A stretch of DNA of 36,602 nucleotides from an uncultured beta proteobacterium (GTDB lineage Bacteria > Pseudomonadota > Gammaproteobacteria > Burkholderiales > Burkholderiaceae). Below, piece by piece: positions 29,405 through 36,602 of this stretch. Each line of letters begins with the position of its first letter. The stretch's first letter is position 1. The stretch is from contig CAIXDG010000126.1 in NCBI GenBank assembly GCA_903918115.1, forward strand, positions 1-36,602, written 5' to 3'. The notes under the pieces were generated by a model. It was not told the DNA's origin. It ran no database searches and was given only the letters and a program-made list of their open reading frames with translations. The position numbers and the translations under genes are program-made.

Positions 29405-30103
29405 TTAAGTTCGCACTGTTTCGTACAAATGTTGCTTGCACCACTGCGCTAATTCGTGAACATTATCAACGCAAATTAAGGCGTTGGCAGCGCGCAGCTC
29501 CTCTGGCGGATGAGCGCCATAAGTCACACCAACACTATCAACTCCCGCATTTTGCGCCATGAATAAATCATGCGTGGTATCGCCAATCATCAGCATACGC
29601 CGCAATGGTACTTGCAAAATATCAGACAACTCTAACAGCATTGCGGGATTCGGTTTCGAGGCGGTTTCATCGGCAGTACGGCTAGCATGAAACAGTCCAT
29701 CTAGTTCATGAAAATCTAATGAGCGATCTAAGCCGCGACGTGATTTACCGGTTGCTACCGCTAATAAGAATCCTGCTTGGCGGAGGTGCTCGAGCAATTC
29801 ACGAATCCCAATAAACAAATGTAATTCATGGTCGCGAGCTAAATAATGAAACCGAAAACGCTCTACTAGTTCAGGATACCGTGCAGGCGCAATACTAGGT
29901 ACAGCGCGCCGCAAAGAATCGTCGATGCCCAAACCAATTACTGAGCTAGCTAACGTATCGTTGGGCTCTGCTAAATCCAAATCTCGACAAGCCTGTTGGA
30001 TGCATTGCACGATGGTTGGAGTTGAATCCATCAGGGTGCCATCCCAATCCCAGACAATTAAATCGTAACGTCGCTCGCGGTCCTGCTGCAGCATGTTGTT
30101 CAA
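29405..30103 (-). CDS. HAD-family hydrolase, phosphoglycolate phosphatase-like
   Basis: DLIVWDWDGTLMDSTPTIVQCI; AVATGKSRRGLDRSL; MLMIGDTTHDLFMAQNAGV. Confidence 0.9.
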   Translation of the reverse strand: MNNMLQQDRERRYDLIVWDWDGTLMDSTPTIVQCIQQACRDLDLAEPNDTLASSVIGLGIDDSLRRAVPSIAPARYPELVERFRFHYLARDHELHLFIGIRELLEHLRQAGFLLAVATGKSRRGLDRSLDFHELDGLFHASRTADETASKPNPAMLLELSDILQVPLRRMLMIGDTTHDLFMAQNAGVDSVGVTYGAHPPEELRAANALICVDNVHELAQWCKQHLYETVRT

Positions 30104-30161
30104 ACGGTCATTCCTTCACCAACCTAAAATTAAATAACTTCTCACTATACCGATTTGTCGC

Positions 30162-31178
30162 TTAGGGCGTTGCTACTTTGTCGTTTATGACTGCGCCGAT
30201 CTTAAGCGCCTTTAATAAGGCGTTGAACTCCGCCGGCAGAGGCGACTCAATGCGCATTTTTTCGCCGGTGCGCGGATGAATAAAACCGACCAAATGGGCA
30301 TGCAAATATAACCGTTTGGATTTTAAGCGGCGGTCCTCCTCTTCTAGCCCATACTTATCATCGCCTAAGATCGGGTGGCCAATACGCTGCAAATGCACGC
30401 GAATTTGATGGGTTCGACCAGTTTTTAATTGGGCCTCTGCTAAGCTAATTGCTACCGCATCACCCTCAAATACCTGCTTAACCCTCACTGCAGTGTGACT
30501 CGGAAGTCCTTCGGCATCTACCCGAACCCGCCGTTCACCATTGGCTAAAAGATATTTATGTAAGGGGAATTTCAGTTGCATCACCCGTGACCCTGCGTCA
30601 ATTTTGCCGTGCGCCATCAACCAATATCGCTTGTCAGTTAAGCCTTCGCGAATCTGGCGATGCATCTCAACCAAGGCACTTCTGCGTTTCGCTAATAACA
30701 ATACACCCGAGGTATCGCGATCCAGGCGATGCACTAATTCCAGAAAATGGAGCTCTGGCCTAGTCAATCTCAGCGTTTCAATCACGCCCAAGGCAATTCC
30801 TGAGCCGCCATGCACTGCTAATCCTGCTGGCTTATCGATAATCAAGAGCACCTCATCTTCATACAGTATTGGCATTTGGGCTGCATATTGCTGTGCCCGC
30901 GCGGCATTTTGACCTGACTCTACGCGCTCCGGTGTGGCAATCCGCACGGGAGGTAAACGCACGATATCGCCCTCAATGAGTCGAGTAGCGGGTTCAGCCC
31001 GCTTTTTATTTACCCGCACTTCACCAGAGCGAATCAGGCGGTAAACATGGCTTTTAGGTACGCCTTTGGCCCAGCGCAGCAAAAAGTTATCGAGACGCTG
31101 ACCGGCCTCATCGGGGCCAATGGTTTGTAATACGACGGTTGGCGCAATTGGCGATTTAGCGGAGGAAATAGAAGTCAT
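30162..31178 (-). CDS. rluC: 23S rRNA pseudouridine synthase, RluC type
   Basis: S4-like domain GQRLDNFLLRWAKGVPKSHVYRLIRSGEVRVNKKR; LVHRLDRDTSGVLLLAKRR active site. ATG at 31178 preferred over track start 31226. Confidence 0.93.
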   Translation of the reverse strand: MTSISSAKSPIAPTVVLQTIGPDEAGQRLDNFLLRWAKGVPKSHVYRLIRSGEVRVNKKRAEPATRLIEGDIVRLPPVRIATPERVESGQNAARAQQYAAQMPILYEDEVLLIIDKPAGLAVHGGSGIALGVIETLRLTRPELHFLELVHRLDRDTSGVLLLAKRRSALVEMHRQIREGLTDKRYWLMAHGKIDAGSRVMQLKFPLHKYLLANGERRVRVDAEGLPSHTAVRVKQVFEGDAVAISLAEAQLKTGRTHQIRVHLQRIGHPILGDDKYGLEEEDRRLKSKRLYLHAHLVGFIHPRTGEKMRIESPLPAEFNALLKALKIGAVINDKVATP

Positions 31179-31239
31179 GAGTATGCTTATTATGAACTTC
31201 TGCCTTATAATCAAGGCACTAGCCAATTTGGCTCAGACT

Positions 31240-31612
31240 GGGCTCAACTGAGAATATCCACTTGAATCCCCAATCGTGGCGTTGGAGTCAACCATCAGAA
31301 ATAGACTCCCAGGGTTGCCCCTCCCCTGTTTAACGAGGCGCAGGGTTGGCGTGCCGTATGCCGCGACCAGCGATTAGATGACAGTTTTCAGGCGCGCGCC
31401 TACATTGATGACCCTAAAGGAGGGTAACTGTGGCGAGTGTTCGGTGTGGCAACGATTCCCAGTAATGGGCTCGATTCGAACTAACTGATTTAGAGCTTAG
31501 TTCTCTTTTAAACCACGCCCTGTAGGGGCCAATAGAACCTAGTTCTTTGGATGCCCCTAATTTCATCTCCATCGCGCCGCGCATCGACCTCCCGCCCCAT
31601 TTGGAGAGAATT
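31240..31612 (+). promoter_or_regulatory. Long, structured putative 5' UTR of rne
   Basis: About 370-nt non-coding interval before the conserved rne ATG; hairpin GAACTAA(31478-31484)/TTAGTTC(31497-31503); SD GGAGAG at 31603-31608. Confidence 0.5.
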
Positions 31613-34240
31613 ATGAAACGCATGCTGTTTAATGCAACTCAACAAGAAGAGTTGCGTGTCGCGATTGTCGACGGTCAAAAATTAATCGATATTGATATCG
31701 AAGCTGCTGGGCGTGAACAACGCAAAGGCAATATTTACAAAGGGGTAATAACCCGCATTGAGCCATCCTTAGAGGCCTGCTTTGTTAATTATGGTGAAGA
31801 GCGTCATGGCTTTTTACCGTTTAAAGAGGTCGCTCGCACCTATTTCAAAGAAGGCGTTGACGTTCGCACTGCATCTATTAAAGATGCCTTGCGTGAAGGT
31901 CAAGAAATCATTATTCAGATTGAAAAGGAAGAACGCGGCCAAAAAGGCGCAGCGCTTACTTCTTTTATTTCTTTAGCTGGGCGTTATCTGGTCCTCATGC
32001 CTAATAACCCCCGGGGGGGTGGTGTATCCCGTCGCATTGAAGGCGAAGATCGCCAAGAACTCCGTGAAGCCATGGGTCAACTCGAAGTTCCCGAAGGCAT
32101 GAGCATCATTGCGCGCACCGCCGGAATTGGGCGAGATGCGGTAGAGCTGCAGTGGGACTTGAATTACCTCATGCAGCTTTGGAAGGCTATTGATGAAGCA
32201 GCCAAAAGCAACTCTGCGCCGCTGTTAATTTATCTTGAATCTAGCTTGGTGATTCGTGCCATTCGCGATTATTTCCAACCCGATATTGGCGAAATTCTAA
32301 TTGATACTGACGATATTTTCGAACAGGCTCAAGCCTTTATGTCGGTAGTAATGCCGGATAACTTACCCCGCGTCAAGCGCTATCAAGACGATGTCCCGCT
32401 CTTTTCGCGCTTTCAAATTGAGCATCAAATTGAAACAGCGTACTCGCGTACGGTACCGCTGCCGTCAGGCGGTGCGATTGTGATTGACCATACTGAAGCC
32501 TTAGTTTCGGTTGACGTGAATTCAGCTCGCGCTACCAGGGGGTCAGATATTGAAGAAACCGCCACCCGCACTAACCTAGAAGCTGCTGAAGAAATTGGCC
32601 GCCAAATGCGTTTACGCGATTTAGGGGGTTTAATCGTCATCGACTTTATCGATATGGAGTCTGCGAAAAGTCAAAAAGATGTTGAGAATCGCTTACGCGA
32701 TGCATTGCGCCATGATCGAGCCCGCGTGCAAATGGGCAAAATTTCTAAATTCGGCTTGATGGAGATGTCACGGCAACGCTTGCGCCCAGCACTATCGGAA
32801 GGTAGTCATGTTACTTGCCCTCGCTGTAATGGCACTGGCCATATTCGCGATACCGAATCATCTGCTTTGCAAGTATTGCGCATCATCCAAGAAGAGGCGA
32901 TGAAAGACAATACTGCAGCGATTCATACGCAAGTACCTGTTGAAGTGGCAGCTTTCCTTCTTAATGAGAAGCGGGCTGAAGTCATCAAAATTGAAAGTCG
33001 TTTTAAGGTCAACGTCTTGATGGTTCCCAATAAACATCTTGAAACACCGCATTACAAGTTAGAGCGCTTACGCCACGATGATCCCCGTTTGGATGATCAA
33101 AAAGCCAGCTACATCATGGCACAAGAAGCCGCTACCGAATTAGAAGCCGATACGATTGTGAGTCGCAAAGAAGAGGTCAAAGTAAAGCCTGAGGCTGCGG
33201 TTAAAGGAATTACGCCAAGTCAACCGGCGCCAATGAACCAACCCCGTGCGGCGCGTGCATCTGCCAGTAACGAAAAAGCAGTGGCAGAATCAAGCGGTGG
33301 ATTTATGGGTTTCATTAAGAAACTATTTACTTCGACCCCAGAAATAACTGTCGCCACACCTGAAGCACGTCCTCGTCCTAGCGGAGCACGTGAAGGACGC
33401 AATGGCAATGAACGTGGTGGTCGCAATCGCCGTGGTCGCAATGAACGTCCAGCTGCAGCAACTACTAATGAAGCAGGTGCTCCTGCAGAGCCCAATGGGC
33501 GTGAAGCAAAACCCCGTCAAGATGGCCGTGGACGAAACCGTAACAACCGTCCCGAACGTCCCGCCAACCCAAATAGTAACGACAATGTAGAAGGCAGCGC
33601 AAGCGCTACTAATGCTGCGACGACTGATCTAGCCAGCGCTGATAGCGCCCCCGTAGTTAACGCCAATGGCGAAGATCGCCCTCGTGGTCGTAATCGCCGT
33701 GGGCGCGGTCGCGGTCAACGTGAGCGTGGTGATAATCGTGCTGATACTGCGCCGAATGAAGCCGAACAAAATCCAGTAGTTGCCCGTGAAGCCAATGTTG
33801 GTTCACCTACAAACTGGCCACCAGCAGGTATGGCGCATATGGCGGGTAATTCTGCTTCTTTGCCCCTGCACGATCTGCAAAATAATTTAAGTGGTGTACC
33901 CATCACTCAGCCTCCTGCTAGTTTTGTGCCGGCATCGAATACCCCTGCTGTTACATTACCAACGCAAGCACCTTCATTGGCACCGAAGCCTGCCGCTGTT
34001 TTACCTAAGGTCTCCTTCTCACGTTTAGAAGAGGCACCTTTAGTACAAGTCGTGCAATCAGCAGGCATGGTCTGGGTTGGCACTGATGCGTCTAAATTAG
34101 CAGAAGCGCAAACACAAATGAATGCCGAACCTATTAAACCGCGTACCGAACGTATTCCTAAACCACCAATGAACTTGCCGAGCGGTCCAATGGTTTTAGT
34201 AGAAACGGGTGGCCAAGAAAAAATGATTGATAAAAACTAG
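31613..34240 (+). CDS. rne: Ribonuclease E
   Basis: MKRMLFNATQQEELRVAIVDGQKLIDIDIE; S1 domain; VSVDVNSARATRG catalytic; Zn-link CPRCNGTG; Arg/Asn-rich C-terminal region. Confidence 0.97.
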   Translation: MKRMLFNATQQEELRVAIVDGQKLIDIDIEAAGREQRKGNIYKGVITRIEPSLEACFVNYGEERHGFLPFKEVARTYFKEGVDVRTASIKDALREGQEIIIQIEKEERGQKGAALTSFISLAGRYLVLMPNNPRGGGVSRRIEGEDRQELREAMGQLEVPEGMSIIARTAGIGRDAVELQWDLNYLMQLWKAIDEAAKSNSAPLLIYLESSLVIRAIRDYFQPDIGEILIDTDDIFEQAQAFMSVVMPDNLPRVKRYQDDVPLFSRFQIEHQIETAYSRTVPLPSGGAIVIDHTEALVSVDVNSARATRGSDIEETATRTNLEAAEEIGRQMRLRDLGGLIVIDFIDMESAKSQKDVENRLRDALRHDRARVQMGKISKFGLMEMSRQRLRPALSEGSHVTCPRCNGTGHIRDTESSALQVLRIIQEEAMKDNTAAIHTQVPVEVAAFLLNEKRAEVIKIESRFKVNVLMVPNKHLETPHYKLERLRHDDPRLDDQKASYIMAQEAATELEADTIVSRKEEVKVKPEAAVKGITPSQPAPMNQPRAARASASNEKAVAESSGGFMGFIKKLFTSTPEITVATPEARPRPSGAREGRNGNERGGRNRRGRNERPAAATTNEAGAPAEPNGREAKPRQDGRGRNRNNRPERPANPNSNDNVEGSASATNAATTDLASADSAPVVNANGEDRPRGRNRRGRGRGQRERGDNRADTAPNEAEQNPVVAREANVGSPTNWPPAGMAHMAGNSASLPLHDLQNNLSGVPITQPPASFVPASNTPAVTLPTQAPSLAPKPAAVLPKVSFSRLEEAPLVQVVQSAGMVWVGTDASKLAEAQTQMNAEPIKPRTERIPKPPMNLPSGPMVLVETGGQEKMIDKN

Positions 34241-34281
34241 CCTGTTATTTCTAGGTTAACTAGGTATAAACTTATTTAGGT

Positions 34282-35403
34282 ATGGTTGATCGAGCCAATC
34301 CGCGCATTATTCCCATTAGCAATGCTGTTGGCGCCCAAGCGGCGATTCCAGCAGTATTGCAAGGGGCGCATGCTGAAACGACTGACTTACGTCAGCGGCA
34401 CTTACGTGATTTACGCATCTCGGTAACCGATCGTTGCAATTTTCGCTGTACTTATTGCATGCCGAAATCGATCTTCGACCAAAATTATCCCTATTTATCT
34501 CAAGATGCATTACTGCGTTTTGAGGAAATCACCCGTATGACAAAAATCTTTACTAGCTTGGGCGTGGAAAAAATTCGCCTGACTGGTGGTGAACCGCTTT
34601 TACGCAAAAATTTAGAGTCTTTAGTAGCAATGCTGGCAGAAGTTCGCACGCCATCAGGACAAAAATTAGACCTTACCCTCACGACCAATGGGAGTCTCTT
34701 AAGAAAAAAAGCGCAACAGCTAAAAAATGCCGGTTTACAACGCATCACGATTAGTCTCGATGCACTCAATGATGCCGTTTTTAAAAAGATGAACGATGTT
34801 GATTTTGCGGTTGACGATGTACTAGATGGTATTGAGGCGGCAAAAGAAGCTGGCTTTGAATCCATTAAGGTCAATATGGTCGTCAAAAAAGGGGCGAACG
34901 AGCAGGAGATTTTGCCGCTGGCACAGCATTTCCGCAATTCTGGCATTACCTTACGGTTGATTGAATTTATGGATGTAGGAAGCTCGAATGGCTGGAACAT
35001 GGCTGAAGTGATGCCATCCCGCGATGTCATCAAGCTAATTGATGCGCAGTTTCCCTTGCAATCACTAGAGCCAAACTATATTGGCGAAGTGGCTCAACGC
35101 TGGCGCTATGTCGATGGTGGTGGTGAAATTGGCGTTATTTCTAGTGTTACCCAAACCTTTTGCCATACCTGTACCCGCGCTAGACTCTCCACTGATGGGC
35201 ACCTTTTTTTATGTCTATTTGCACATCAAGGCGTCGATTTCAAATCATTACTACGCTCGGACAAAAGTGACTTAGAAATAGCGAATGCCATCATGAATAC
35301 GTGGGCTAAACGTGACGATCACTATTCGGAAATCCGCGGGTCACTCACGCCAACCGAAAATTCAAGTGGGCGTAAGGTTGAAATGTCTTACATCGGCGGC
35401 TAA
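34282..35403 (+). CDS. moaA: GTP 3',8-cyclase MoaA
   Basis: [19 protein letters not shown] radical SAM CxxxCxxC; C-terminal cluster [21 protein letters not shown]. Confidence 0.97.
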   Translation: MVDRANPRIIPISNAVGAQAAIPAVLQGAHAETTDLRQRHLRDLRISVTDRCNFRCTYCMPKSIFDQNYPYLSQDALLRFEEITRMTKIFTSLGVEKIRLTGGEPLLRKNLESLVAMLAEVRTPSGQKLDLTLTTNGSLLRKKAQQLKNAGLQRITISLDALNDAVFKKMNDVDFAVDDVLDGIEAAKEAGFESIKVNMVVKKGANEQEILPLAQHFRNSGITLRLIEFMDVGSSNGWNMAEVMPSRDVIKLIDAQFPLQSLEPNYIGEVAQRWRYVDGGGEIGVISSVTQTFCHTCTRARLSTDGHLFLCLFAHQGVDFKSLLRSDKSDLEIANAIMNTWAKRDDHYSEIRGSLTPTENSSGRKVEMSYIGG

Positions 35404-35415
35404 GATCATTCCTGT

Positions 35416-36075
35416 ATGGCCGCAATCCTAGCTTCATTACCACCTGCAGTAATTACTGGCTTAGTCTTAGCGGGTGGTCGTGCAGAGCGGATGGGTGGAA
35501 GTGATAAAGGCCTAATACCCTACCTCAAAAAACCCTTGATCGAAACTGCACTTACGCGCCTAAAGGGTCAGGTTAGCACCGTCCTCATTAATGCTAATCG
35601 CAATCACACTAATTATGAAAGCTATGGCTATCCCGTTATTGCTGATGACAATGCAGCAGAATCAATGCCATCGTATTTTGGTCCATTAGCCGGTTTTATG
35701 TCGGGTCTGCAGCATTGCCAGACTGAATATCTGCTCACGGTACCTTGCGATTCTCCGCTGTTTCCGCTGGATTTAGGTTCCCGCTTAAGTACTGAGTTAC
35801 TGCGTGGTCAATTTGATTTAGTGTATGCACGTACTGTGGACTCTACAGGACATCGATGGAATCAAGCTGTTTTTTGTCTGATGAAAAAAACAGTGCGCTT
35901 GTCGCTTGCACAATTTTTGGCTAGTGGTGAGCGCAAAATTGACCGCTGGTTTGAGAAGGTGAATAGTAGTGCAGTACTTTTTGAAAATGAACAGTGCTTT
36001 GCGAATGCCAATACACCGGCAGAATTAGCGTCACTAGAAGCCTTGGCCTACCTCGAAGCGCAAAATAAATCATGA
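35416..36075 (+). CDS. mobA: Molybdenum cofactor guanylyltransferase MobA
   Basis: GLVLAGGRAERMGGSDKGLIPYLKKPLIE; VPCDSPLFPLDLGSRL. Confidence 0.95.
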   Translation: MAAILASLPPAVITGLVLAGGRAERMGGSDKGLIPYLKKPLIETALTRLKGQVSTVLINANRNHTNYESYGYPVIADDNAAESMPSYFGPLAGFMSGLQHCQTEYLLTVPCDSPLFPLDLGSRLSTELLRGQFDLVYARTVDSTGHRWNQAVFCLMKKTVRLSLAQFLASGERKIDRWFEKVNSSAVLFENEQCFANANTPAELASLEALAYLEAQNKS

Positions 36076-36602
36076 CTCTTAATACCCGTGCTGGATCCTT
36101 ATCTGTTATCGAGACTCGCCACATTCTCAGCGAATTAATTAAGCAATTAATCGCCGAGGAATACAAAAAAAATGGGGGTGTCGCGCAGGAAACGATTCAA
36201 CTTGAAGACGCAGTTAATCGTATTCTGGCCGAAGATCTTTTATCGCCAATGCATGTTCCTAATGCAGATAATTCAGCCATGGATGGTTATGCCTTCAAAG
36301 GTGGCAACAATGACCCCAGCAATGCAGCGCAGAAAAAATTAAAAATTGTTGGTACCGCGTTTGCTGGCACACCCTATGTAGGCCAAGTGGGTGCTCAAGA
36401 ATGCATCAAAATAATGACCGGCGCACTCATGCCTGCCGCATGCGACACCGTTATTCCCCAAGAACTCATTACCGAAATTATCACTAACGCCGCGCAAGAA
36501 AATGCCTTGTTATTTCCAGCGAATGCCGTCAGGACGGGAGAAAATCGCCGCTTGCAAGGCGAAGATTTACGTTTGGGACAAGTTGCCATTCCTGCTGGGC
36601 GT
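36072..36602 (+). CDS. moeA: Molybdopterin molybdenumtransferase MoeA (truncated by window end)
   Basis: ATGA overlap with the mobA stop; MTLNTRAGSLSVIETRHIL...EDLLSPMHVPNADNSAMDGYAFKG. Confidence 0.94.
   Translation, partial: MTLNTRAGSLSVIETRHILSELIKQLIAEEYKKNGGVAQETIQLEDAVNRILAEDLLSPMHVPNADNSAMDGYAFKGGNNDPSNAAQKKLKIVGTAFAGTPYVGQVGAQECIKIMTGALMPAACDTVIPQELITEIITNAAQENALLFPANAVRTGENRRLQGEDLRLGQVAIPAGR

Noticed and set aside
31414-31623. 69-aa minus-strand ORF in the rluC-rne spacer
   Set aside because: Overlaps the rne RBS and start, no homology-like features; likely chance ORF in leader sequence.
33361-33740. Repeat-like segments in rne resembling an array
   Set aside because: In-frame RG/RN-rich coding repeats, imperfect and without unique spacers; not CRISPR.
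34500-35033. 177-aa minus-strand ORF opposite moaA
   Set aside because: Antisense shadow; Ser-rich composition, no RBS.
1-36602. Search for mobile elements, CRISPR arrays, toxin-antitoxin, phage or defence genes
   Set aside because: None seen. Nearly all sequence is explained by conserved housekeeping genes, and no novel multi-gene system can be supported.

Overview
This 36.6 kb window looks like gene-dense, syntenic core chromosome from a streamlined betaproteobacterium. Gene content suggests Burkholderiaceae, probably Polynucleobacter-like; this is inference, since no search was run. Gene blocks, left to right: (i) end of bcp, phoH-family ATPase, NlpC/P60 lipoprotein; (ii) dnaB and the rpsF-priB-rpsR-rplI ribosomal operon (minus); (iii) lexA (plus); (iv) uvrC-pgsA-tRNA-Gly-tRNA-Cys-lipoprotein (minus); (v) earP-efp (plus); (vi) lepA-lepB-rnc-era-recO-pdxJ-acpS-nagZ (minus); (vii) DegP/MucD-type protease; (viii) yceD-rpmF-plsX-fabH-fabD-fabG-acpP-fabF (minus); (ix) maf plus a SAM methyltransferase (plus); (x) sppA-HAD phosphatase-rluC (minus); (xi) rne, moaA, mobA and partial moeA (plus). 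I see no mobile element, CRISPR array, toxin-antitoxin pair, phage gene or defence island, and no convincing undescribed multi-gene system. The best second-look signals are non-coding or regulatory: a CCG-bulge hairpin upstream of rpsF matching the S6:S18 autoregulatory motif, with a possible pseudoknot; a candidate stand-alone sRNA or leader between bcp and phoH; a LexA box overlapping the promoter and start codon of an apparently leaderless lexA; a terminator-like hairpin between rpmF and a plsX gene lacking an ATG start and SD; a long structured rne 5' region; and uvrC/earP sharing a CATG start. Absence of rpoE-rseAB between fabF and the degP-like gene is also notable.
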